A stretch of 56,590 nt of DNA from an uncultured Bacteroidales bacterium (GTDB lineage Bacteria; Bacteroidota; Bacteroidia; Bacteroidales; Paludibacteraceae). Of this stretch, positions 37,832 through 49,100 are shown in pieces. The notes under the pieces were generated by a model, which ran no database searches, was not told the origin of the DNA, and saw nothing but the letters and a program-made list of their open reading frames with translations. The first letter of the stretch is position 1. Each line of letters starts with the position of its first letter. A program made the translations under genes and the position numbers. The DNA is taken from assembly GCA_903901975.1 (NCBI GenBank), contig CAIUTB010000071.1, positions 1-56,590 of the forward strand, given 5' to 3'.

Positions 37832-39238
37832 CTATAGTATGTTTTTTCCGTACCCAAACAATTTATTATCTTTAATATGACGAAAAACCTTTCCCGGTAC
37901 ATAATGAATCAGATTTTCATCGGCATTTTCGATCATTTGGGTTATATATGCAGAAGTGATTTCGAGATGTTTGGTAGCAATGCCTTTCATTATCCGAACT
38001 TTTCTGGTGCTAATCAGGTATTTCCAGAGTAACTGGTATTCGTCGCTGAAATGTGAATCTTCGGGATAAATCACCTCTCCGGTTGTCATATCGGTATAAG
38101 GATACAGATACATTTTTACATTTTCCTGAAATAGAGTTCCCATCGCCTGTAGCAGACCACCCCGAAGGTCATTGTATTGCGAATTATCCATAATCTTATC
38201 GAAAGTGGGCAATCCAACCACAATGCGTAGTTTATTCATTTTAAACTGAGCAAAATAATCTACGAGTTTAAAGTATCGGCTGAATTTGGAAACCATAACA
38301 CTCTGCCCCACTTTGTTGAGCAAGTCAACACGGTGCATAAAATCTTTTTCATCAACCTCCTCATTTTGAATCAGGTAATTAAGCGAAATTTCGCAAAAGG
38401 CGATGGTATTATCGGGTTTGTAATCTTCATCCCCTTTAAAAACAGATAAACTGTCATTTAAAAATTCAATATTCAGATTGTTAATGGGGCGGAAATAACC
38501 GCGCATTAGCAAGACATTTTTTCGATAAAGTAAATCGCCGGGTTGTTGTATGCGTCCAAACTGGTCGAACATAACTGCCGGAGTCATATTATGGCTTACT
38601 AACATCAGATTCAACAAGCGGTTATCGCACCAGTTCATATCCGGACCTTCCACATATACATAATCTACTTCCACACGGTCGGTATCCAGATTATCAAGCA
38701 TTGACAACAGCACTTTTCTGGGATCTTCCCAATCAAAAAGACTACCGTGAATAAGATTAATACCCAGCGTTCCTAATGAGTACTGCTGCAAAAGTGTATC
38801 ATTTTCAAGCAACTTAATATGAATAAAAATCTTATTCGGCTCGTAACGGTTGCTTCCTTCCACAGCAATTCCCAACCAACCGTTACCTTGATTGGTTTTG
38901 GCAAAATTCAGTGTTTCCACGGTATTGGCGAAAGCAAAAAACTTTTGAGTATTCTTTGTGTCTAGAATTTTAATCAACTCTTCGTACTCATAATCAACCA
39001 TCTTACTCAACCGATCTTCGGCCACATAACGTGTAGGAGTTCCCTGATTATAGAAATAATCTGAAAACGACTTATCGTAAGCAGAAATAGATTTGGCTAT
39101 CGTATTCGACGCTCCACCCGCTTGAAATAAATGTCTTGCCGTTTCTTGCCCCCCGCCTATTTCAGCAATTGAACCATAATAAGTAGAGTTAATATTGATT
39201 TGTACAGATTTTTCCTTAGTACTCAATGAATTTTTCAT
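37832..39238 (-). CDS. Conserved protein of unsettled function
   Basis: A 468-residue soluble protein with no signal peptide or membrane segment. Segments such as INSTYYGSIAEIGGGQETARHLFQAGGAS, TIAKSISAYDKSFSD, FFAFANTVETLNF, LGINLIHGSLF and AVMFDQFGRIQQP are remembered from a family shared by Bacteroidetes, cyanobacteria and others. Its database labels are contradictory ('nicotinate-nucleotide adenylyltransferase' or 'TonB-dependent receptor'). Neither label is supported by what I see: there is no HxGH nucleotidyltransferase motif and no beta-barrel or plug. It stands alone between ppdK and the divergent propionate operon. TATATTTG at 39296-39289 on the minus strand is a weak promoter candidate. 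Confidence 0.7.
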   Translation of the reverse strand: MKNSLSTKEKSVQININSTYYGSIAEIGGGQETARHLFQAGGASNTIAKSISAYDKSFSDYFYNQGTPTRYVAEDRLSKMVDYEYEELIKILDTKNTQKFFAFANTVETLNFAKTNQGNGWLGIAVEGSNRYEPNKIFIHIKLLENDTLLQQYSLGTLGINLIHGSLFDWEDPRKVLLSMLDNLDTDRVEVDYVYVEGPDMNWCDNRLLNLMLVSHNMTPAVMFDQFGRIQQPGDLLYRKNVLLMRGYFRPINNLNIEFLNDSLSVFKGDEDYKPDNTIAFCEISLNYLIQNEEVDEKDFMHRVDLLNKVGQSVMVSKFSRYFKLVDYFAQFKMNKLRIVVGLPTFDKIMDNSQYNDLRGGLLQAMGTLFQENVKMYLYPYTDMTTGEVIYPEDSHFSDEYQLLWKYLISTRKVRIMKGIATKHLEITSAYITQMIENADENLIHYVPGKVFRHIKDNKLFGYGKNIL

Positions 39239-39650
39239 TTATAAAAAGTAATTGATTAATTAATCGACAATTTCATTCAAATTATTTACAAATATATCAA
39301 CAGTTTTTGAAACTAAAAGTTTATTTTCAAAAATAAAAGTCAAAACCCTTCATAAATGATACAAATTTGAGGTTTGAAAAGGAAATTCATTTAAATTTTC
39401 TCAGAATTATTTTCAGAAATATTTCACAAATATTTGTCCAAAAAGCCTTATCTTTCTGATAATCAATTGCTAGAAAAAAAATAAAAAATTCTTGTGTATT
39501 TTGTTGATAATGAAGAATAATTATACTAATTTTGTGCGAAATTTAAATAAGGAAAAATTTCTTTATTTAGCTTTATTAAGGACATCAACTGAAAAATCCT
39601 TAGTATATAAAGAATCAAAATTAAATTTCTAATTATAATCTTTTTTATTT
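39239..39650. other. Divergent intergenic region before the propionate operon
   Basis: 412 AT-rich bases between divergent genes. It holds the operon promoter at 39504-39534 and a leader of about 110 bases. The leader contains a near-palindrome (AAATAAGGAAA with TTTCTTTATTT, 39543-39566) and a 6-bp TAAGGA/TCCTTA stem. No gene is visible. Confidence 0.55.
39504..39534 (+). promoter_or_regulatory. Promoter of the epimerase-carboxylase operon
   Basis: TTG at 39504-39506, a 20-base spacer, TAATTTTG at 39527-39534. It fits the Bacteroidetes consensus and leaves a leader of about 110 bases. Confidence 0.6.
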
Positions 39651-40061
39651 ATGAAACCGACGCATATTGAGCATTTAGGCATTGCTGTTAAAAGCCTTGA
39701 AACCGCTATAGCATACTATGAAAATGTTTTAGGATTAACTTGTTACGCCGTGGAGGAAGTTCCTGAGCAAAAAGTAAAAACAGCTTTCTTCAAAGTTGGA
39801 CAAACCAAAATCGAATTGCTGGAATCGACTGATCCTGAAGGACCTGTTGGCAAATTTTTGGAAAAGAAAGGTGAAGGCGTTCATCACATTGCCTTTGCGG
39901 TTGAAGGATTGCAGGCAAAACTTGATTTGGCAGCCGAACGTGGTGTTACTTTAATTGACAAAACTCCACGCAAAGGAGCTGAGGGAATGAATATTGCATT
40001 TCTACATCCAAAATCAACTTTCGGTGTATTGACCGAGCTTTGTGAAGATCCAAATAAGTAA
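39651..40061 (+). CDS. mce: Methylmalonyl-CoA epimerase
   Basis: A 136-residue glyoxalase/VOC-fold enzyme that interconverts (R)- and (S)-methylmalonyl-CoA. Metal-binding positions are visible: His8 in HIEHLGIAV, the second His in GVHHIAFAV and the Glu in GVLTELCE. IAFLHPKSTFGVLTEL is the family's usual C-terminal segment. It is the first gene of an operon with the carboxyltransferase, a gamma-like subunit and the biotin carrier, the order found in propionate-forming Bacteroidales. Confidence 0.95.
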   Translation: MKPTHIEHLGIAVKSLETAIAYYENVLGLTCYAVEEVPEQKVKTAFFKVGQTKIELLESTDPEGPVGKFLEKKGEGVHHIAFAVEGLQAKLDLAAERGVTLIDKTPRKGAEGMNIAFLHPKSTFGVLTELCEDPNK

Positions 40062-40116
40062 ACAAGTTAATGAGTAGACAAGTAAACGGGTAAACCAAAG
40101 TTGACTTGAGACTTTT

Positions 40117-40142
40117 GACATAGACATTAGACATTAGACATA
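40117..40142. repeat. Short tandem word repeat between mce and mmdA
   Basis: GACATA, GACATTA, GACATTA, GACATA in a row directly before the mmdA start, preceded by looser words (AAGTAAAC, GGGTAAAC). It is of the same 6-8 base type as the ruvA-sprA array. Confidence 0.75.
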
Positions 40143-40147
40143 AGAAA

Positions 40148-41707
40148 ATGGAAAATCAACAAAAAGTAAAAAACCTCATTGATTTACGCGTTCAGGCTAA
40201 ATTGGGAGGTGGTGCTAAAAGAATTGCGTCACAACACGCTAAAGGAAAGTTTACAGCCCGTGAACGTCTGGAAATGTTGTTGGACGAAGGTAGTTTTGAG
40301 GAATTGGATATGTTTGTAACGCATCGTTGTACAAATTTCGGGTTAGAAAATGAAAAGTATTTGGGCGATGGTGTAATTACTGGACATGGAACGATAGATG
40401 GTCGTACTGTATATGTATTTGCACAGGATTTTACCATTTTTGGAGGTTCACTTTCGGAAACTATGGCATTGAAAATATGCAAAGTAATGGATATGGCTAT
40501 GAAAATGGGTTGTCCAATGATTGGTATAAACGACTCGGGTGGCGCTCGTATTCAGGAAGGTGTTACTTCGCTGGCCGGTTATGCCGAAATTTTTGAACGT
40601 AACATTTTGGCTTCAGGGGTTATTCCACAAATTTCAGCCATTTTTGGCCCTTGTGCAGGTGGTGCAGTATACTCTCCTGCCCTCACCGACTTTGTGATAA
40701 TGACCAAAGAAAACAGTTATATGTTTGTTACCGGACCCAAAGTCGTAAAATCGGTTACCGGTGAAGATATTTCTACTGAAGATCTTGGTGGTGCTGATGT
40801 ACATGCCCGCAAATCAGGTGTTTCGCATTTTAAAGCAGAAGATGAACAGGAAGGTATGTTGCTAATACGTAAATTACTTTCATACTTACCACAAAATAAT
40901 CTGGAAGAACCACCCTTGTTTGAAAATCATGACCCGATTATTCGGTTGGATGATAAATTGAACTCAATTGTTCCTGATAATCCGAACATGCCTTACGATA
41001 TGAAGGATGTGATTCATGCCATTGTGGATAACGATGAGTTTTTGGAAATTCACCGACATTATGCCCGTAATATTATTGTTGGTTTTGCACGATTCAATGG
41101 TGCTCCAACCGGTATTGTGGCTAATCAACCAAACTTCCTGGCCGGAGTTCTTGACTGTGACGCTTCACGCAAAGCAGCGCGTTTTGTACGTTTTTGTGAT
41201 GCATTCAATATACCGGTTCTGACTTTGGTCGACGTTCCGGGATTCTTACCCGGTTCTGGTCAGGAATATGCCGGTATCATAACTCACGGGGCTAAATTGA
41301 TGTTTGCCTATGGTGAAGCAACTGTTCCGAAAGTAACAGTGACAATCCGCAAATCCTATGGTGGTGCTCACGACGTAATGAGCTGTAAACAACTTCGCGG
41401 GGACTTCAATTACGCATGGCCAACAGCTGAAATCGCCGTAATGGGAGCAGCAGGAGCTATTGAAGTATTGGAAGGTCGGGCAATAGCTGCCATTACTGAT
41501 CCCGAAGGTAAAGCCGCTTTCGTTAGCGAAAAAGTAAACGAATACAAAGAAAAGTTTGCCAACCCATATCAGGCAGCTGCTTTCGGTTATATTGATGATA
41601 TTATCGAACCTCGTAATACCCGTTTCCGGGTCATTCGTGCTTTTCAGGCATTGGAAACCAAAAAAGTGATTAATCCGCCTAAGAAACATTGTAACATACC
41701 TCTTTAA
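40148..41707 (+). CDS. mmdA: Acyl-CoA carboxyltransferase (methylmalonyl-CoA decarboxylase alpha / propionyl-CoA carboxylase beta)
   Basis: A 519-residue biotin-dependent carboxyltransferase of the crotonase fold that moves CO2 between (methylmalonyl/propionyl)-CoA and carrier-bound biotin. Both oxyanion-hole regions are present: [11 protein letters not shown] with [16 protein letters not shown] in the N-domain, and [20 protein letters not shown] with [10 protein letters not shown] in the C-domain. Length is usual. The neighbours (epimerase, gamma-like protein, biotin carrier) fit a methylmalonyl-CoA decarboxylase, but the membrane beta subunit is not in the window. A propionyl-CoA carboxylase or transcarboxylase role therefore stays open. 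Confidence 0.94.
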   Translation: MENQQKVKNLIDLRVQAKLGGGAKRIASQHAKGKFTARERLEMLLDEGSFEELDMFVTHRCTNFGLENEKYLGDGVITGHGTIDGRTVYVFAQDFTIFGGSLSETMALKICKVMDMAMKMGCPMIGINDSGGARIQEGVTSLAGYAEIFERNILASGVIPQISAIFGPCAGGAVYSPALTDFVIMTKENSYMFVTGPKVVKSVTGEDISTEDLGGADVHARKSGVSHFKAEDEQEGMLLIRKLLSYLPQNNLEEPPLFENHDPIIRLDDKLNSIVPDNPNMPYDMKDVIHAIVDNDEFLEIHRHYARNIIVGFARFNGAPTGIVANQPNFLAGVLDCDASRKAARFVRFCDAFNIPVLTLVDVPGFLPGSGQEYAGIITHGAKLMFAYGEATVPKVTVTIRKSYGGAHDVMSCKQLRGDFNYAWPTAEIAVMGAAGAIEVLEGRAIAAITDPEGKAAFVSEKVNEYKEKFANPYQAAAFGYIDDIIEPRNTRFRVIRAFQALETKKVINPPKKHCNIPL

Positions 41708-41757
41708 GCAACAGTAAGCTGTAAACTGAAAATAATTCACAACTAATAATTAGGAAA

Positions 41758-42009
41758 ATGATTTTTCAACAATATTTTCGACGTATTTCGTTGAAACAAA
41801 AGAGGAAAAAGATAGCCCGTTCGGTCAAAATGAAAGAATTGCTTGGCTTGAAGGAGATACCGAATGCTGATATGGTGGCTATTGCAATGGCTTTACATCT
41901 GTATTACGACGAGGTACACGACGATGAAAGTAATGTAATAACCATTAAGCGTATCGAAAGAAGGTATTCACCGTGGAGTTCAAAAATTTATGGAATAAAT
42001 AACAAATAG
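41758..42009 (+). CDS. OadG-like small subunit without membrane helix
   Basis: An 83-residue protein in the place normally held by the gamma subunit (OadG/MmdD) of sodium-pumping decarboxylases. The C-terminal half (VAIAMALHLYYDEVHDDESN, then ERRYSPWSSKIYG) resembles the cytoplasmic tail of OadG-like proteins from Bacteroidales as I remember them. The usual N-terminal transmembrane helix is missing. Instead the N-terminus is strongly basic (RRISLKQKRKKIARSVK). No upstream in-frame hydrophobic segment exists: the 50 bases before the ATG contain only word-repeat-like sequence. A linker role between carboxyltransferase and biotin carrier is inferred. Confidence 0.65.
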   Translation: MIFQQYFRRISLKQKRKKIARSVKMKELLGLKEIPNADMVAIAMALHLYYDEVHDDESNVITIKRIERRYSPWSSKIYGINNK

Positions 42010-42013
42010 GATT

Positions 42014-42460
42014 ATGAAGAAATTCAAATTTACAATAGAAGGTATTTCGTACAGCGTGAATGTTAAATCGGTGGAGGGAAATCAGGCTGAAATAGAAGTA
42101 AACGGGAAAAACTATTCCGTTGAGCTTGAAGAGGAACTGAATCCACTGAAAACACCTATTCTGGTTCGAAAAGAAGTGGTTACCAAACCGGGTGAAAACA
42201 AAATTGCAGCTAAAGCAGCTCCAATGCCACCTTCGTCGAAACCGAGTGCAAACGGCGTGAAAGCACCGCTACCCGGAAGTATTATCCGATTGGTAGCTAA
42301 AGCTGGAGACACCGTAAAAGAGGGTGATATTCTGCTGGTTATGGAATCTATGAAAATGGAAAATAACATTCTGTCTGAGAAAAACGGTGTTATCAAGCGT
42401 ATCAACGTGGAAGCAGGACAAGCAGTAATGCAGGACGATATTTTGATGGAATTGGAATAA
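42014..42460 (+). CDS. mmdC: Biotin carboxyl carrier protein
   Basis: A 148-residue biotin carrier of a decarboxylase/carboxylase. The N-terminal ~55 residues form a small beta domain, followed by a Lys/Ala/Pro-rich flexible linker (about 60-84, AAPMPPSSKPSAN). The biotinyl domain has the attachment motif ESMKMEN with Lys114 as the modified residue. It starts 4 bases after the gamma-like gene. The 3' half of this gene is present again, broken, at 55152-55340. Confidence 0.95.
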   Translation: MKKFKFTIEGISYSVNVKSVEGNQAEIEVNGKNYSVELEEELNPLKTPILVRKEVVTKPGENKIAAKAAPMPPSSKPSANGVKAPLPGSIIRLVAKAGDTVKEGDILLVMESMKMENNILSEKNGVIKRINVEAGQAVMQDDILMELE

Positions 42461-42485
42461 ATTTGTTGGCGGTTACTAAAAATCA

Positions 42486-42521
42486 AAAAGCCCCGTTCAA
42501 TTTTACTTGAACGGGGCTTTT
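42486..42521. terminator. Bidirectional terminator after mmdC
   Basis: AAAAGCCCCGTTCAA (42486-42500) is perfectly complementary to 42507-42521 with the loop TTTTAC. It closes the propionate operon and the convergent surface-protein operon. Its stem is conserved in the duplicate copy. Confidence 0.92.
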
Positions 42522-42532
42522 CTTCTCAAAAT

Positions 42533-43156
42533 CTAATCCCATTTTTTTAAAGAAACATAAACTAAAGCAAAACTAAGCAAACACAAAAATCCATTATTTA
42601 GTGGCAAACTGGGAAGTGATCCGGAGGGGTCTACCCCGGGATGAGTTGCACCCCCTGAACCGTTATTGTCAGTATTAGCATTTTGTTTGGTTGAACCTCC
42701 GGTTGAAGAGGACGCATTTTCTAAAGTCAGTTTTGATGAAACAGGCACAAATCCACCCATTTGGGATGCTTTGTTTCTACCTGAACCAGAAGCCATCGAT
42801 AAATCTCCGGGCATACCCGAATTAATATGAGCTTCCTCCTTCTCATCTGATAAATTATAAGATCCATCAGCATGCAAACCATTCAGACCAGCATACGAAG
42901 CACTTCGGGAATATTTGCCTTTCGCATTCACACCATCAATATTAAAGTTATAAGCTTCATATTCATGTGATTTTGCAATCATCCTGGCATTTCTAATTTT
43001 GCCATTCAAATCAACTCCAAGACTTGTTAGTGCCTTATCGGCTGCGTTCGTTGCTACTCCTTTGAAAGAGTTTCTCAATGGTGTAAAAGGCAAAGCCAAA
43101 ATGACACTCACCACAGTCAATACACCCAACACTACGATATTAATACCTTTTTTCAT
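42533..43156 (-). CDS. Small membrane-associated protein with C-terminal anchor
   Basis: A 207-residue protein I do not recognise. It has an N-terminal hydrophobic segment (INIVVLGVLTVVSVILALPF, signal or anchor) and a polar Ser/Gly/Asn-rich body. It ends in Pro-rich sequence, PSLPLNNG, a second hydrophobic helix and the charged tail LKKWD. The end has the layout of sorting/anchor tails (short Pro/Asp-Asn-Gly motif, one helix, Lys cluster). It begins 11 bases after the stop of the 2833-residue surface-protein gene, so it is probably the third gene of that operon. A broken paralogue lies at 55410-56023. Confidence 0.7.
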   Translation of the reverse strand: MKKGINIVVLGVLTVVSVILALPFTPLRNSFKGVATNAADKALTSLGVDLNGKIRNARMIAKSHEYEAYNFNIDGVNAKGKYSRSASYAGLNGLHADGSYNLSDEKEEAHINSGMPGDLSMASGSGRNKASQMGGFVPVSSKLTLENASSSTGGSTKQNANTDNNGSGGATHPGVDPSGSLPSLPLNNGFLCLLSFALVYVSLKKWD

Positions 43157-43167
43157 TATTTTTTAAT

Positions 43168-46100
43168 TTATTGAATTAATATTCTTTGAACTGATTTTTC
43201 ATTGTCTGAAGTTGCTTTTAAAATATAAACCCCTGAAGTCAGTTTTGCAGTTGATATAGTTGTAATTCCATTTGGAATAAATGATCCACTTTGCAGAGAC
43301 ATCCCTGCTGTATTATAAATCGAATAAATACCTGACAAATTACTTAAATTACTGATAAAAACAGTTTCCAATGTACTTACAATTCTTATTTTTTTAGAAT
43401 TATCAAAATTAGAATTACTTACAGTTTCAGCAACAATTTTAAAACGATTACTTATTATTTCATTTACTGTTGCAGTAAAACTATAGCTGCTTCCAGTTTT
43501 AGTAATATCAATTGTTTTATTATTTTGCATATCCAACAAATAAACTCCAGTATAATTATTAGCAAGATTCTGATGAGTGAAAGTAAATTTAAAATTAGAA
43601 TCTGTACCCGGCTGAAAACTCAAATATGTATTGTTCATATTATCCACTGCATCAATTTGATAATTACCATCCGTTTCTGCTGCAAATAACTGAAAAACAT
43701 CAGTTGAAGAGCTGATTTTTCTTCCGTCCCAACCGTTATCATATCCATGCGTACATGATGGGTCTGTAAATATCCACATTCTGTCTGTAAAATTATCGCT
43801 AATCAAATCTATTCGGGTTGAAACATTCGATGTCTGAAACGTTGATTCGACAGAACGTTTTGATCTTTGTAATGCAGTATCTGTTTTAAGTGCAGTAATG
43901 TATGGAATTGATATTGATCCTGCAGCTCCTATTGACTTAACAATAAATCCCTGCATAGATGGAATTTGTGCTGGCACAGAATTCTTGCCGGCTGTATTCT
44001 TTGATGAGGCCATGTGTTGACCTCTTTTTAAACCCGGAGAATTTAGCCCTGAATTATCCACCCATTCTTTATATGTTCCTGTAGTATATTGATATACTGC
44101 TTGCTCCGTATTAGCTCCAAAGTTTATCGTTGAAATATCTATGGCTGCCGTGTAAGGATTTCCAAGTACACTCTGACCCGGGAAAGCTGCACTAGAAGAA
44201 TATGGTAAGGTCATATTAAAATCAGAATGATACAATTGACCACTAAATGTGTAAGTTGCTGGATTTTGCTGAACTAATTCATAACCTAAGCCTGCATAGA
44301 GTGTTGAACCTGAATTTTGATATAATGTTGTACCATCATTTTTCTGAACCCATACATTATAATATCCGGTGACTGATTCTTCCCATTTTCTGACATAACA
44401 TTGATTAAAATTAAATGTATTGCCTGCAGTCGTTTGAGCAATAGGAATACCAAAGAACTGCCATCTGTAACGGTTATTGACTTCATTTGTCAAATCCCAG
44501 GAAGCAGGTGAATACATTTCAACAGAACCATTAATTGTACCTGTTACCCAGGTAAGTGTTCCTCCGGGAAGTGTTGAGCTGGCCTTTACAAGAACTGATG
44601 ATGTACTTCCATTATTTGTAAAAGCACCTGCAATATTAAGTGACTTAGATGCATCAATCGTAATTTTAGGGTTTATTCCATTATGAGTTGACTTTACTGT
44701 AAGATTATTACTTTCAGCAGCAGAAGTTACTTCACAATTTCCATCGATATAAACCAAAACTGCCGTATGAAGATTGGCTGTAGGAATAGTATCATGATCC
44801 CATCGAACCGCTGTGTTCCATGTTTCCATTGAAGAAACTCCGGCACTGTTTGTGAAAGTAGTTGTAGGCCATGGAGTGAAGGTTTTAGGATTATTTGATC
44901 CGCCTAGATTAGTCAAATAATCTTGTGAACCGGCTGTTCCATCATACTCGTATGCCTGAACTGTGTATTGAGTTCCGGGATAGAGATGTGTCAGATAAAC
45001 AGTGGTGTCAGCCCCGTTATAGATACAATAATAAGCTGAGTTTGACAACTGTGTTCCTTTTGTATTCCAATTGGCTGAAGCAGTATATGTCGTTCCGTAA
45101 ACCGGATCGGAAATTGCTCCACCTGTTTCGGACATAAAAACAGCACGTGAAGCTCGACTTCCGTTTTTCCATTTTAATTTGGCAGCTGTAAACGAAGGTG
45201 TAGCAACAATATTGTAAGTTTGAACTTCTTGCTTAACTGTTATATTTAACTGCGATGTACTTGTTAAATTTGTCGGGTCAACAACCTGATAATTGACAGA
45301 AACATTGCCATAAAAACTTGGATTTGGAGTATATACAAATCCCCCGTTACTTGGGTCCCAATCAAGTGTACCTTGATCAGGAGTAGGAATTGTAAGACCA
45401 ATAAATGACAACTGACTCAAAGTATTGTCAGCATCAGTAACTTTAGAGGTCGCAACTGATTTAGCTAATGGAGTAGTATTTCCAGTTGTGAAATTATATA
45501 CTGCTGCCACTGGAGGTGCACAAGCCGGTGAACTTACATTCCCATTATTACTTGCCGTGCAACCATTTGCATCAGTGACCGATACTGAATAATTTCCCGT
45601 TCCCAAACCGGTAATATTATTTGTTGTGAGTCCACCAGTCCATAAATAGGTGTATGGTTCTACACCGCCTGTTACAACTGCATAAGCCGCTCCATCATTA
45701 TTCGGACAAGATTTATCATAAGTTGTAACACTTACATTCAATGACGATGCACTTCCAACAGTAACAGGTAATGCACTTGAACAGCCATTGTGATCGGTAA
45801 CTGTAATTGAATAATTACCTGCACTTAATGAAGAGATATTCTGTGTTGAATGAGTGTAATCGTTTGGACCAGTCCAGGCATAAGTTAAAGGAGTAGCTGT
45901 TCCATTTTCCACAGTCAAATTTATAGAACCCGTTGCACCACCACAGCTTGAAGCATTTTTGGAAGTGGCATAAAGAATAATTTCTGTGCTTGGTTCAGTA
46001 ATTGTGGCACTATTTGAAGTTATACAACCATTGGCATCGGTAATGATTACACTATAGGTTCCGGCTACTAAATCGGATAAAGATTGACTCGTTGCTCCGT

Positions 46101-49100
46101 TTGACCATGCATACGAATAAGATGCTGTACCACCACCTGGTGTTAATGTTATACTACCGTTATTCCCTCCTTTGCAACTTATATTACTGTGTGAAATGGA
46201 AGAACTGAGGCTTGAAGAAGGTTGACTAATCGTAATTGTTGAAGAATTTACGATACAACCGTTAGCATCTGTTACTTCTACACTATAATTCCCGGCAGTC
46301 AGACCACTGATATTTTGTGAGGTTGCACTATTGGACCACAAGAAAGTATAGGGTGGTTGACCACCACTTACCGACAAACTAATACTTCCAATATTGTCGC
46401 CTCTACATAATACATTGGTATGTGTAGTTGAAAGTGATAAAGCCGTAGTTTGTGTTATTGTGAAACTTTTTGAAGAACTACAGCCATTTGCATCGGTTAC
46501 AGTAGCAGAATAGCTGCCCGCAGCAAGATTTGATCTATTTTGCAAATTATTGGTTCCTGCAATATCGGCCCAATCGTAATTGTAACTTACTGTTCCACCG
46601 CTTACCGAAAGTGTAATTGCTCCTGTAGACGAACCGTTACATAAAACGTTTGTAACCGAACCATTAATGACAATGGCGGAAGGGTTAATTACGGTTGTAC
46701 TTGCACCCACTGTGGCACCATTATGATCGGTTACGGTTACGGAATAGAATCCAGCTGCAACACTACTTAAGTTTTGAGATGTAGCACTATTTGACCATAA
46801 ATAAGTGTAAGGCGAAGTGCCACCGCTAACAGACAGCGATACAGCTCCGGTAGAACTGTTATTACAAGTTGCAGCTGTAGGTGTTGCTAAAGCTGTAAGT
46901 TGAGTAGGTGTTGTTATGGTAAATGAAGCGGTAGTGCTACAACCATTTGTATCAGTAATTAAAACACTATAGGTTCCGGCAACTAATCCGGTCAAATCCT
47001 TTGTTACAGCTCCGTTCGACCAGGCATAGGTATAGGGTGAAGTTCCGCCCAGACTACTTGGAAGCGTTATACTGCCGTTACTATTTCCATAAATAGCTAT
47101 ATTACTTTGCGAACTACCGGTTGTTGACAAGGCTGCTGAAGGCTGTGAAACTGCCAATCCGCTTAATGAAGAAGAACAACCTTTTGAATCGGAAACTGTA
47201 ACACTATATGAACCCGCAGCCAGGCCTTCGATATTTGGGGTTGCTTGAGAATAACTGTTTGGACCTGTCCAGGCATAAGTATAAGGTGATGTTCCACCGG
47301 TTACAGCAAGCGTAATTTGTCCATTTGAATCAGCATAGCATTTTGCATTTGTGATAGTTGGTGTAATTGAGATAGCTGCCGAAGGTTGTGTTATGGTGTA
47401 CGATTTAGATACCGTACAACTTCCTGAACCGGCATGGTCAGTTATTGTAACGTTATAGGTTCCGGCCGGACGATTTGAAATATCCTTGGTTGTAGCTGTA
47501 AAGCTATTCGAACCAGTCCATGCGTAAGTATAAGTTGGTGTTCCTCCCGATACTGTTTGAACTACAAATCCGGATGAACTTCCGTAGCAATTGATATTTG
47601 TAACAACTCCATCTGCCTGAATGGCAGCAGGTTCAGTAATGGTTGTACTTGCTGTTGTTGAACATCCTAGTGCATCGTCCGTCAAAGTTACTGTATATGT
47701 TCCAGCTACCAGAGAGGAAATTATATTAGTTGTTGAAGATGTTGTGAGGGTAGAAGATGTAAAACCGTTTGGTCCTGTCCATTCGTATGAGTAGGTAGAT
47801 GTTCCTCCGGAAGCTGTTATCGAGATAGCTCCTGTTGTTCCATTTTTGCAGGTTTCGTTAGTGACTGTTGTAAATGCAACCTCTGGACCTGTAGATAAAC
47901 CAACATTAAATGATTGTGTCGTTGAACAACCCGTTGAATTTATAACAACCACAGTAAAGGTACCATTTAATAATCCGGATATATTTTGGGAAGTTGATGT
48001 GAATCCATTTGGACCTGTCCAGGCAAATGTAAAACCTGAGCCACCACTAATTGAAGATAATGTGATTGAACCAGTAGAGCTGGAACAATCTGCATTTTTA
48101 ACTGTCGCATTACTCATTGTTGGAGCTGTATTAATTGTCACAAGGACGCTGGTTGTATCCGAACATCCCTTTTCATTTGTTACCCTTACATAATATCTCC
48201 CTGCTACCGCTGATAATACAACCGGATTTGCACTTTGACTGGCAAAACTACTTGGTCCTGTCCATGAATAGTTAGATCCACCAAAAGCGTAAAGATTTAA
48301 TGCACTACCACTACAAACCGGATCAGCATAAGCTGAAATAGAAGGTTTCTCAACATACACATCAATAAATGATGTTGAACTTGAACCACAACCATTGCTC
48401 GAAACCACACTTACCTGATAAGAACCAATAGTAACTGCTGTCCAGTTAACCGTTATTGCAGGAGTTCCCTGACCAGAAACAATGGTTGCTCCCGTAGGTA
48501 CTGTCCATGTATAGCTGGTATTTTTAGGATCGGGAGTTACAGATAAAACAGAAGCTGCATCGGATTTACAAACCGAAATACCGGTGCAATTGCTTGCAGC
48601 AGTCAATGTAAATACACTCGAAGTTGCCGAACATCCGTTTGCATCAGTTACTGATATCTGATACGTACCAGCTTTCAGACCAACACGATTTTGAACGTTG
48701 TTTGTACCACTTAAATCAAACCAATCGTATGTGTATGGTGCTGTTCCACCACTTGCTGTTAACGTTATCCCTCCATCCGCTGAACAGGATGGTTGAACAA
48801 TTGATGAACCAATTGCAACTTGCGTAACCGTTAGATTAGTGGATGAAGTTGTTCCACCTCCGGGTGTTGGAGAGTAAACGGTAATTGCAGGCGTTCCTGC
48901 AGTTAATATATCTGAGGATAGAATTGCAGCCGAAAGTTCTGTTGAATTAATAAAAGTAGTTGTTCTGGACGAGCCATTAATTTTTACGACTGAATTGGTT
49001 GAGAAATTAGTACCACTAACTATCAGGGTAAATCCACTTCCTCCAGCACATTGATAAGTAGGTGAAATGGTTGTGAGCGAAGGAGTAGGATTTGTTATAT

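Larger units (their letters stand above)
42262..43156. repeat. Direct repeat, left (intact) copy
   Basis: The 3' part of mmdC, the terminator and the 207-residue gene together form the left copy of a duplication whose right copy is at about 55152-56023, in the same orientation. The 11.3 kb between the copies is mainly the two SprB-repeat genes. Confidence 0.85.
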
